Source: Hyphomicrobiales bacterium
GTDB lineage: Bacteria > Pseudomonadota > Alphaproteobacteria > Rhizobiales > Xanthobacteraceae
DNA: 64,000 bases
Direction of reading: 5' to 3'
Assembly: GCA_018335895.1 (NCBI GenBank)
Contig: JAGXQU010000191.1
Coordinates: forward strand, 25,239-89,238
Part shown: piece after piece, positions 41,185-49,906 of the stretch
How the letters are laid out: every line of letters starts with the position of its first letter
Numbering within the stretch: the stretch's first letter is position 1
The notes under the pieces: generated by a model
What the model was told of the DNA's origin: nothing
Databases searched by the model: none
What the model saw: the letters and a program-made list of their open reading frames with translations, nothing else
Made by a program: the position numbers and the translations under genes

Positions 41185-42075
41185 ATGGCAAACCAACCCA
41201 CCCTGCTCGTCACCGGCGCAAGCGGTCATCTCGGCCGGCGTGCGGCCGAGATCCTTCTCGAAACCAAGGCCGGCAAGGTGATTGCCGGAACGCGGGATCC
41301 ATCGAAAATCGGCGACCTCGCCGCCAAAGGCGCGGAACTTCGCAAAGTTGATTTCGACGATCCGGCGCTTAGCGATGCCTTCAAGGGCGTGGACCGGCTG
41401 CTGCTGATTTCGACCGACGCGCTCGACACCCCGGGCAAGCGGCTCAGGCAACACAAGGCCGCGATTGAGGCCGCGAAAAAAGCCGGCGTGAAACACATCG
41501 TCTACACGTCGATGCCAAAGCCCGAACCGGGCTCGCCGATTCCGTTCGCGCCGGACCACTACGGGACCGAGCAGGCGCTGGCCGAAAGCGGCATCGGCTG
41601 GACCGTGCTCCGCAACTCCTGGTACCAGGAAAATCTGTTCCACTCGCTGCCGCAGGTGCTGGCATCCGGTAAATGGTTTTCCGCGGCCGGAGACGGCAAG
41701 GTCGCGCACGTCTCGCGCGAAGACGCGGCCTATGCCGCCGCGGCGGCACTCGCCACGCAGCCGAACGGCAATGCGCGCTACGACATCACCGGCTCCGAAC
41801 TTCTCACCACGAAGGAAATCGCGAAGCTCGCGGCGGAAGCGACCGGCAAGCCGATCGAAGTCGTAAGCGTCACCGACGAGCAGCTTACGCAGGGCATGAT
41901 CGCAGCCGGCCTGCCGGCTTTCCTCGCGCCGGTATTCGCGAGCTTCGACACCAACACGCGCAAGGGCAACATCGCGATTGCTTCCAGCGCCGTGCGGGAA
42001 CTCACGGGCCGCACACCGCGCTCGCTGCAACAATTCTTCTCAGCGAACAAAGAAGCGCTCTCGCACGCCCACTAG
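41185..42075 (+). CDS. NmrA-like NAD(P)-binding oxidoreductase (quinone oxidoreductase/SDR-like)
   Basis: MANQPTLLVTGASGHLGRRAAEILLETKAGKVIAGTRDPSK; SRYDITGSELLTTKEIA-like C-terminus; divergent from HxlR. Confidence 0.88.
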   Translation: MANQPTLLVTGASGHLGRRAAEILLETKAGKVIAGTRDPSKIGDLAAKGAELRKVDFDDPALSDAFKGVDRLLLISTDALDTPGKRLRQHKAAIEAAKKAGVKHIVYTSMPKPEPGSPIPFAPDHYGTEQALAESGIGWTVLRNSWYQENLFHSLPQVLASGKWFSAAGDGKVAHVSREDAAYAAAAALATQPNGNARYDITGSELLTTKEIAKLAAEATGKPIEVVSVTDEQLTQGMIAAGLPAFLAPVFASFDTNTRKGNIAIASSAVRELTGRTPRSLQQFFSANKEALSHAH

Positions 42076-42187
42076 GCGGAACGCATGCGTTGAAGGGCGG
42101 CCGTCGCGGCCGCCCTTGACGCACCTAAAATAGAGGGAAAATGTCGTTTCCGAAGCCGCCGCGGAGCGGCGAACAAAGGAAACGCCA

Positions 42188-43153
42188 GTGCCCATTCCGG
42201 TTCAGTTTCAAGGCCGCCTGACGATCCCCGCAGTCGCCGCGCCCATGTTCCTCGTCTCAAACCCCGATCTCGTGGTCGAGTGCTGCAAGGCGGGCATCGT
42301 CGGCACCTTCCCGGCGCTGAACCAGCGCACAAGCGCGGGATACGAGGAATGGCTCGTCGAGATCAACGAGCGTCTCGCGAAACATGAACGCGACACCGGC
42401 AGGAAGACGGCGCCCTTCGGTGTGAACCTCATCGTTCACAAGAGCAACCCGCGGGTGGAGCCGGATCTGGCAATCTCGCGCAAGCATAAAGTGCCGCTCA
42501 TCATCACCTCGCTTGGCGCCGTGAAGGAACTGGTCGGCGCCGTGCAGGGTTACGGCGGCCTCGTTTTTCATGACGTCATCAACCTCCGGCACGCGCGCAA
42601 GGCCGCCGAAGCGAATGTCGACGGCCTGATCGGCGTCTGCGCGGGCGCGGGCGGGCACGCAGGTCTGCTGTCGCCTTTCGCGCTCATTCCGGAAATCCGG
42701 AAATTCTTTCCGAAAACGATCTTGCTCTCTGGCGTCATGTCCACCGGACGGCACGTCGCCGCCGCACGCATGATCGGCGCCGACCTCGCCTATCTCGGCA
42801 CGCGGTTCATCGCGACCAAGGAAAGCATGGCGCAGGAGAAGTTCAAGGACATGATCGTCGGCACCAACGCATCCGACATCGTCTACACCGCCGCGATCTC
42901 GGGTGTGCACGGCAACTTCCTGATGCCGTCGATCGCTGCGACCGGCAAGACGATCGACCTCACCGCCTCGCACAAAATGCAGGTCGGCCAGCACGAAGAA
43001 CGCGCATGGAAGGACGTCTGGTCGGCAGGCCAGGGCGTCGGCTCTATCGATGACGTGCCGACGACCGCCGAACTTTGTGCGCGACTGATCGAAGAGTACC
43101 GCGAGGCCATCGAAGAACTCGCGGACGAGCGCGCGGCGATTGCCGCTCAGTAA
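42188..43153 (+). CDS. NAD(P)H-dependent flavin oxidoreductase (nitronate monooxygenase family)
   Basis: TIPAVAAPMFLVSNPDLVVECCKAGIVGTFPALNQRT; CAGAGGHAGLLSPFALIPEIR; MIGADLAYLGTRFIATKES. Confidence 0.9.
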   Translation: MPIPVQFQGRLTIPAVAAPMFLVSNPDLVVECCKAGIVGTFPALNQRTSAGYEEWLVEINERLAKHERDTGRKTAPFGVNLIVHKSNPRVEPDLAISRKHKVPLIITSLGAVKELVGAVQGYGGLVFHDVINLRHARKAAEANVDGLIGVCAGAGGHAGLLSPFALIPEIRKFFPKTILLSGVMSTGRHVAAARMIGADLAYLGTRFIATKESMAQEKFKDMIVGTNASDIVYTAAISGVHGNFLMPSIAATGKTIDLTASHKMQVGQHEERAWKDVWSAGQGVGSIDDVPTTAELCARLIEEYREAIEELADERAAIAAQ

Positions 43154-43173
43154 AGTAAAGAAGAGTAACTGCA

Positions 43174-44730
43174 ATGAACCCCGAAGCCTGGCTCGATATT
43201 CCATTTCTCACGCTGTCCGATCTGATCCGCGATCACGCGAAGGAACGCAGCCACCACCCGGCCGTGATCCAGGATGAGCGCAAGCTCGATTACGCAGCGC
43301 TCGACAAATACATGGACCGGATCGCAGCGACCTTGCAGCGCGACGGCCTGAAAGCGAAAGACGCGATAGCGGTCTGCGCCTCGACTTCCGTCGAGTATCT
43401 GGCGGTGTTTCTCGCGGCACTCCGCTGCGGCATCGCCGTCGCGCCGCTCGCGCCCTCCTCCACGCCCGAGACGATCGCGACGATGATCGCGGATTCGAAC
43501 TCGCAGCTTTTCTTTCTCGATAAAGGCGTTGCGGAAGAATTGAGAAAGGTCGAAGGCTCGATCAAGGCGCGCAGGATTTCGCTCGACGACTCGGACGCCG
43601 GCGAACCGTTCTCGAAATGGCTTGCAGCGGAAAGCGCGCGGCCCACGCCCGTGAATGTCGAACCGGCGTCCGCCTTCAATATCATCTATTCGTCAGGAAC
43701 CACCGGCACGCCGAAAGGTATCGTGCAGTCGCATGCCATGCGCTGGGGTCAGGTACAGCGCGCCTCGATCATTGGCTATACGCCGGATGCGGTGACGATG
43801 GTGTCGACGCCGCTCTACTCGAACACGACGCTGGTCAGCGTTTTTCCGACGCTTGCGATGGGCGGCACGCTTGTGATGATGGCGAAGTTCGACGTGGAGA
43901 AATTTCTCCAACTCTCGGAGAGATATCGCGCGAGCCACGCGATGCTGGTGCCGGTGCAATATCGCCGCATCATGTCGCATCCAGAGTTCGGAAAATACGA
44001 CCTCTCAGCCTACAAAATGAAGTTCTCGACCAGCGCGCCGTTCGCAGCCGACGTGAAAGCGGATGTCGTGAAGCGCTGGCCCGGGGGCCTGCGCGAGTAT
44101 TACGGCCTCACCGAAGGCGGCGGCACCTGCATGCTCGCAGCGGAACTTTACCCGAACAAGCTGCACACCGTGGGCCAGCCTCTGCCCGGCCACGACATGC
44201 GGCTAATCGACGAGAACGGCGAGGAAGTGGCAGCGGGCGAGATTGGCGAAGTCGTCGGCCATTCGCCGATCATGATGAACGGTTATCATAACAATCCCGA
44301 AAAGAGCCGCGAAGCGGAGTGGTTCGACAAAACCGGAAAGCGTTTCATTCGCACCGGCGACGTCGGCCGCTTCGACGAGGACGGCTTTCTCACGCTCATG
44401 GACCGCAAGAAGGACATGATCATCTCGGGCGGCTTCAACATTTATCCGAGTGACATCGAAGCCCTGATGACGCAGCATCCGGCCGTGCTCGAAGCCGCGG
44501 TCGTCGGCGTGCCTTCGGTGAAGTGGGGCGAAACGCCGGTCGCCTTCGTCGTGCTGAAACCGGGTGCCTCAGCGAACGGCAACGAGATTCAGCAGTGGAC
44601 CAACGAGCGCGTCGGCAAGACGCAGCGCCTCGCGCTCGTCGAGGTCGTTGCCAGCCTGCCGCGCAGCGCCATCGGCAAGGTGCTCAAGCGCGAGTTGCGC
44701 GACACGGTGCGGCTCGCCGAAAGCGCCTGA
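43174..44730 (+). CDS. class I adenylate-forming enzyme (acyl-CoA ligase/synthetase)
   Basis: IIYSSGTTGTPKGIVQSH; YGLTEGG; RFIRTGDVGRFDEDGFLTLMDRKKDMIISGGFNIYPSDIEA; PRSAIGKVLKRELR. Confidence 0.94.
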   Translation: MNPEAWLDIPFLTLSDLIRDHAKERSHHPAVIQDERKLDYAALDKYMDRIAATLQRDGLKAKDAIAVCASTSVEYLAVFLAALRCGIAVAPLAPSSTPETIATMIADSNSQLFFLDKGVAEELRKVEGSIKARRISLDDSDAGEPFSKWLAAESARPTPVNVEPASAFNIIYSSGTTGTPKGIVQSHAMRWGQVQRASIIGYTPDAVTMVSTPLYSNTTLVSVFPTLAMGGTLVMMAKFDVEKFLQLSERYRASHAMLVPVQYRRIMSHPEFGKYDLSAYKMKFSTSAPFAADVKADVVKRWPGGLREYYGLTEGGGTCMLAAELYPNKLHTVGQPLPGHDMRLIDENGEEVAAGEIGEVVGHSPIMMNGYHNNPEKSREAEWFDKTGKRFIRTGDVGRFDEDGFLTLMDRKKDMIISGGFNIYPSDIEALMTQHPAVLEAAVVGVPSVKWGETPVAFVVLKPGASANGNEIQQWTNERVGKTQRLALVEVVASLPRSAIGKVLKRELRDTVRLAESA

Positions 44731-44822
44731 CACGCCTGCGGCTCGCGCAGAAACCCTGCGCGGATTTCGCACTTTCCTCGCAGGCCGCCTCGGATTAATG
44801 CTTTTCCGCAAGGAGAAGCACG

Positions 44823-47450
44823 ATGTTCCGCGAAGCCGATGCCGCCGTACGCCTCAGCGAATACCGGCCCTATGACTGGCTCGTGGATACGGTCGATCTC
44901 GACTTCCGGCTCGAGCCCACGGCCACACGCGTTCGCGCAAAGCTCGCGATGCGGCCGAACCCGAAGGGCCGCAAGGATGTGCCCATCGTACTCGACGGCG
45001 ACGAGCTTACGCTTGTCTCCCTGAACCTCGACGGCCGCGTTCTCACCGCGAACGAATACGAAGTGAATGCCTCCTCCCTTACGATCAAGAACCCGCCGCG
45101 CGGCAAGCTCACACTCGAGATCGAAACGGTGATCGACCCTTCCTCGAACACGAAGCTGATGGGCCTGTTCCGCTCGAACAAGATTTATTGCACGCAGTGC
45201 GAGGCTGAAGGCTTCCGCCGCATCACCTACTTCCCCGACCGGCCCGATGTCCTCTCCGTCTACACCGTACGCATCGAAGCGGATCGCGACGAGGCGCCGT
45301 TCCTGCTTTCGAACGGAAACCCGGTCGAAGCTTTCGGCATTCCTGATACGAACCGCCACTACGCGATCTGGCACGACCCGCACCCGAAGCCGGCTTATCT
45401 GTTCGCGCTGGTCGGCGGAAAGCTCGACTATATCGAGGAGCCGTTCAAGACCGCGTCAGGCCGCAAGGTGATGCTCCGCATCTTCGTCGAGCCCGACAAG
45501 ACGCAGCTCGCGCACTACGCGATGGATGCCCTCAAGCGCTCGATGCGCTGGGACGAGAAAGTATTCGGCTGCGAATACGACCTCGACGTTTTCCATATCG
45601 TCGCGGTTTCCGACTTCAACATGGGCGCAATGGAAAACAAGGGCCTGAACATCTTCAACGACAAATATGTTCTCGCGTCGCCCGAGACCGCGACCGATAT
45701 CGACTACGAGAACATCGAAGCGATCATCGCGCACGAATATTTTCACAACTGGACCGGCGACCGCATCACCTGCCGCGACTGGTTCCAGCTTTGTCTCAAG
45801 GAAGGACTGACCGTCTTCCGCGATCAGGAATTTTCGTCGGATGAGCGCTCGCGGCCTGTCGAACGCATCGGCGACGTGCGCAGGCTGAAAAGTTTCCAGT
45901 TTGCGGAAGATGCCGGGCCGCTTGCGCATCCGGTTCGTCCCGAGACCTATCGCGAGATCAACAATTTCTACACGGTCACGGTTTACGAGAAGGGAGCCGA
46001 AGTCGTTCGCATGCTGAAGACGCTCTTGGGCGAGCGCGGATTCCGCAAGGGCATGGACCTCTATTTCAAGCGCCACGACGGCGATGCCGCGACCATCGAG
46101 GATTTCCTGAAATGCTTCGCAGACGCGAACAAGCGCGATCTTTCGCAGTTTGCGCTCTGGTACTCCCAGGCCGGAACGCCGGAGCTTGCCGTGCGCGGCA
46201 CCTATGACGCGACGGCAAAAACCTACACGCTCGACATCGAGCAGATGGTGCCGCCGACACCGGGCCAAAGCGCGAAGCAGCCGATGGTGATCCCGCTGAA
46301 GCTCGGCCTGCTCGACGCGAAAGGCCGCGATATCCCGATCAGGGATGCAAAAGGCAAAAGCATTTCCGACAATCTGATCGTACTCGACAGGCAGTCGCAG
46401 ACGTTCGTCTTCTCGGGCATCAAGGAAAAGCCCGCGGTTTCGATCAATCGCGGCTTCTCTGCACCTGTGAAGATTTCGGCGAACTTCGGTGCCGACAATC
46501 TGCTTTTCCTGGCCAAGTACGACAGCGATCCCTTTAACCGCTACGACGCCGTCGAGCAGCTCGCCATGCAGCAACTCGTGGCCTCCGCGAAAGGATCGAA
46601 CGAGCCGCCTTCAGCGCTCATCGAAGCGCTCGGCAACGCGCTCGACAATGCGACGCTCGACGACGCCTTCCTCGCGCAGCTTTTCAGCCTGCCCGACGAA
46701 TCGGATATCGCGCGCGAGATCGGCAAGAACATCGATCCCGATGCGATTCTCGCCGCACGCCGGAAGATCAAGCGCGATATCGGCACAGCGCTCAAGGGCA
46801 AGCTACTCGGGCGCTATCAGATGCTCACGAGCCATAGCCCCTATTCGCCCGACGCCAAGAGTGCGGGCCGGCGCGCGCTCCGCAATGCCTGCCTCGATCT
46901 TCTGGCCGCAACCGGAGACGACGCCGAGCACAAACGCGCGTTCCATCAGTTCGAGCACGCCGACAACATGACGGATCGGATGGCGGCGCTTGCCGTGCTC
47001 TCGCAGTACGCGATCCCCGAGCGCGAGACGGCGCTCGCGGCATTCGAAAAGCGCTACCGCGACGACCCGCTTGTGCTCGACAAATGGTTCGCGGTGCAGG
47101 CGCGTATTCCGGAATCCGGCACGCTGGATCGCGTGCGTGAACTTGCGAAACATCCGGCATTCTCGATGACCAACCCGAACCGCATGCGCTCGCTGATCGG
47201 CGTGTTCGCGGCCAATTCCTCCCAGTTCAACCGCGCGGACGGCAGGGGCTATGCGCTCATCGCCGACACGGTTCTCGTTTTGGACTCAAAGAACCCGCAG
47301 GTCGCCGCCCGGCTGCTCTCGGCCTTCAAGAGCTGGCGGACTCTGGAACCGGCTCGCCGCGCGCTTGCAGAGAAAGAATTGAATCGCATCGCACAAACGC
47401 CGGGCCTCTCGCCCGATGTGGCGGATATCGCAAGCCGATCATTGGCTTGA
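44823..47450 (+). CDS. pepN: aminopeptidase N (M1 family)
   Basis: GAMENKGLNIFN; IAHEYFHNWTGDRITCRDWFQLCLKEGLTVFRDQEFSSD. Confidence 0.95.
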   Translation: MFREADAAVRLSEYRPYDWLVDTVDLDFRLEPTATRVRAKLAMRPNPKGRKDVPIVLDGDELTLVSLNLDGRVLTANEYEVNASSLTIKNPPRGKLTLEIETVIDPSSNTKLMGLFRSNKIYCTQCEAEGFRRITYFPDRPDVLSVYTVRIEADRDEAPFLLSNGNPVEAFGIPDTNRHYAIWHDPHPKPAYLFALVGGKLDYIEEPFKTASGRKVMLRIFVEPDKTQLAHYAMDALKRSMRWDEKVFGCEYDLDVFHIVAVSDFNMGAMENKGLNIFNDKYVLASPETATDIDYENIEAIIAHEYFHNWTGDRITCRDWFQLCLKEGLTVFRDQEFSSDERSRPVERIGDVRRLKSFQFAEDAGPLAHPVRPETYREINNFYTVTVYEKGAEVVRMLKTLLGERGFRKGMDLYFKRHDGDAATIEDFLKCFADANKRDLSQFALWYSQAGTPELAVRGTYDATAKTYTLDIEQMVPPTPGQSAKQPMVIPLKLGLLDAKGRDIPIRDAKGKSISDNLIVLDRQSQTFVFSGIKEKPAVSINRGFSAPVKISANFGADNLLFLAKYDSDPFNRYDAVEQLAMQQLVASAKGSNEPPSALIEALGNALDNATLDDAFLAQLFSLPDESDIAREIGKNIDPDAILAARRKIKRDIGTALKGKLLGRYQMLTSHSPYSPDAKSAGRRALRNACLDLLAATGDDAEHKRAFHQFEHADNMTDRMAALAVLSQYAIPERETALAAFEKRYRDDPLVLDKWFAVQARIPESGTLDRVRELAKHPAFSMTNPNRMRSLIGVFAANSSQFNRADGRGYALIADTVLVLDSKNPQVAARLLSAFKSWRTLEPARRALAEKELNRIAQTPGLSPDVADIASRSLA

Positions 47451-47641
47451 GTCAAAAAAGCGAAAAAAGTTAACGCTGCCCCGGAGTCGTTAGCCGATAA
47501 TTTACGACTCGGGACAACGGTTTTTGACTCGTTGACTCTAGACAAGTCACCGCCAAATCGATTCTTATCAATTTCGATTCGGGGAGATGCGGCAGTCCCT
47601 CCAGATCATGACTTTTGGGGCTCATCCGGGGAGAGTCAGCG

Positions 47642-49906
47642 ATGGCGCGCGTCCACGCTGCCAACACGACTGCGCATGGACAATCGACGCGTGGTCTTGC
47701 CCGCTCGCTGACGCACCCGAGCTATCAACGTCTTGTCGATGCGGAGCCGGTTCTGCGCCGCATCGTGCCCGTTCTCATTGTCGTATTCCTGATGTCGGTC
47801 GTGCTAGGCGCGCTTGTGCAGGTGCTGGATCATCGCCGCACGGCGATCGCAGACGCGAAAACCGGCTTGTCGTTGTATACGCAATCGATCGCCGAAGAGT
47901 TCTCTCGCGGCGCAGCCGGTACCGACAGGACGGCGCACGACGCCAGGACACTGCTTCGTATCGCGACGCCGGCGCAGGCCATCGCCAATGGCAGGCGGTT
48001 CTTCCTCACCGACCCCAGCGGCAAGATCGTTGCCGCAGAGCCGGAGTCGCCTCTCGCAATCGGAAAATCGCTCATCGACCTGCTCGGCCCTTCGCAGCCG
48101 CTCACGGTCTATGCCGACCGCGCAGGCGTGATCGAAATCACGGTGCCGGACGGCAGCGAAGCGCTCGCGACGGTACGAAATCTGCGCGACAATCTCGGGC
48201 AGCTCGCCTCCGTTCAACTGCGTAGTACTGCGCTCGATAGCTGGTGGCGCGACACGCGGCTGACCGCAACGCTCGTCACCACGACCAGCGTCGTACTGCT
48301 CATTCTCGGTTTCGCCTTCCACTGGCAATCGAACCGCGCACGCGAAGCCGACCTGATCCACGAGAAGGTGCTCGCGCGCATGGACACTGCGCTGAACCGG
48401 GGCCGCGCGGGCCTATGGGACTGGGATCTGGCACGAGGCCGCATCTATTGGTCGGACTCCATGTTCGAGATCCTAGGGTTCAAACCGCGCGACGAACTGC
48501 TCTCCTTCGGCGAAATCGAGGCGCTGGTGCACCCGGAGGATGGCTCGCTCTTCGAGCTCGCTTCCAATCTCGCGGAAGTCGCCGACGGCGCCATCGATCG
48601 CGCATTCCGCATGCGTCACGCCGACGGCAGCTGGGTATGGTTGCGCGCGCGCGCGGAACTCGTGCAGGAGAACGGAAGCAGCGGCCCGCACGTGATCGGC
48701 ATCGCTTCCGACATCACCGAAGAGAAGCGCCTTCAGGCCCGCACCGCGACCGCCGACATGCGGCTCCGCGAAGCGGTCGAGACCGTCTCGGAAGCCTTCG
48801 TGATCTGGGACGCCGACCGCCGTCTCGTGCTTTCGAACTCAAAATTCAAGGAGCAGCACGGCCTGCCCGACGAAGCCGTCGCTCCGGGCACGAATTACGA
48901 CAGAGTCATCGCCGCAATGACCAACCCGGCGCTGCCGGATGCGCAGACGACAGACGGCAGCATCGAACTCGCGGACGGGCGCTGGGTGCAGATCAACGAA
49001 CGCCGGATGAAAGACGGCGGCCTCGTTTCGATCGGAACGGACATCACCAAGATCAAGCTGCACGAAGAAAAGCTGATCGAAAGCGAACGCACGTTGATCG
49101 CGCGCAACGTCGAGCTTACCAACTCGCAGCAGGCCCTCGAATACCAGGCGCAGCAGCTTGCCGAACTCGCGCAGAAATATGCCGACGAAAAATCCCGCGC
49201 CGAGGAAGCGAGCCAGGCGAAATCCGACTTCCTCGCCAATATGAGCCACGAGTTGCGGACACCGCTGAACGCGATCATCGGTTTCTCCGAGATCATGGAA
49301 TCGGGCATGTTCGGCAAACTCGGTTCGGAGAAATACTACGAATACTGCACCGACATCCGTGCGAGCGGCGTCTATCTCCTCGATGTCATCAACGACATTC
49401 TGGATATGGCGAAGATCGAAGCCGGCCGCATGCCGGTGAACATCGAGGCGGTGCGGCTCGAGGAAATCGTCTCGGATGCTATCCGCGTCGTCTCGGTGCG
49501 CGCCGGAGAGAAGAACCTCGTGTGCCGCACACGGATCTGCGACGACCTCACGGTTCGCGCCGACCGGCGCGCCATCAAGCAGATTCTGCTCAACCTCATT
49601 TCGAACTCGGTGAAGTTCACGCCGGAAGGCGGGCATATCGCGGTGAGCGCCAAGCGCTCCGGCAGCTCAGCGTTCCTCGTGATCGAGGACTCGGGCATCG
49701 GCATATCGAGAGAAGCGCTGAAAAAGCTCGGCCGTCCCTTTGAACAGGTCGAAAGCCAACTCACGAAAACGCAGGCCGGCTCCGGCCTCGGGCTCGCGAT
49801 CGCCAAATCGCTCGCGGAATTGCAGGGCGGACGCATGCGCATCCGCTCGATCGAGAACGTCGGGACCAAGGTATTTCTGCGCCTGCCCGCCCGGCTCGCA
49901 AGCTAG
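47642..49906 (+). CDS. PAS-domain sensor histidine kinase, PleC-like
   Basis: N-terminal TM/periplasmic region, PAS modules, FLANMSHELRTPLNAIIGFSEIMESGMFGKLGSEKYYEYCTDIRASGVYLLDVINDILDMAKIEAGRM, HATPase motifs. Confidence 0.85.
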   Translation: MARVHAANTTAHGQSTRGLARSLTHPSYQRLVDAEPVLRRIVPVLIVVFLMSVVLGALVQVLDHRRTAIADAKTGLSLYTQSIAEEFSRGAAGTDRTAHDARTLLRIATPAQAIANGRRFFLTDPSGKIVAAEPESPLAIGKSLIDLLGPSQPLTVYADRAGVIEITVPDGSEALATVRNLRDNLGQLASVQLRSTALDSWWRDTRLTATLVTTTSVVLLILGFAFHWQSNRAREADLIHEKVLARMDTALNRGRAGLWDWDLARGRIYWSDSMFEILGFKPRDELLSFGEIEALVHPEDGSLFELASNLAEVADGAIDRAFRMRHADGSWVWLRARAELVQENGSSGPHVIGIASDITEEKRLQARTATADMRLREAVETVSEAFVIWDADRRLVLSNSKFKEQHGLPDEAVAPGTNYDRVIAAMTNPALPDAQTTDGSIELADGRWVQINERRMKDGGLVSIGTDITKIKLHEEKLIESERTLIARNVELTNSQQALEYQAQQLAELAQKYADEKSRAEEASQAKSDFLANMSHELRTPLNAIIGFSEIMESGMFGKLGSEKYYEYCTDIRASGVYLLDVINDILDMAKIEAGRMPVNIEAVRLEEIVSDAIRVVSVRAGEKNLVCRTRICDDLTVRADRRAIKQILLNLISNSVKFTPEGGHIAVSAKRSGSSAFLVIEDSGIGISREALKKLGRPFEQVESQLTKTQAGSGLGLAIAKSLAELQGGRMRIRSIENVGTKVFLRLPARLAS

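Noticed and set aside
42093-42117. Strong hairpin aagggcggccgtcgcggccgccctt after the NmrA-like gene
   Set aside because: No T tract follows, so not called as a rho-independent terminator; could simply be a stable GC stem.
45456-46574. 372-aa minus-strand ORF opposite pepN
   Set aside because: Antisense shadow of the M1 aminopeptidase coding sequence.
48244-49743. 499-aa plus-strand ORF within the PleC-like kinase gene
   Set aside because: Arg-rich shadow frame of a well-supported histidine kinase; no recognisable domain.
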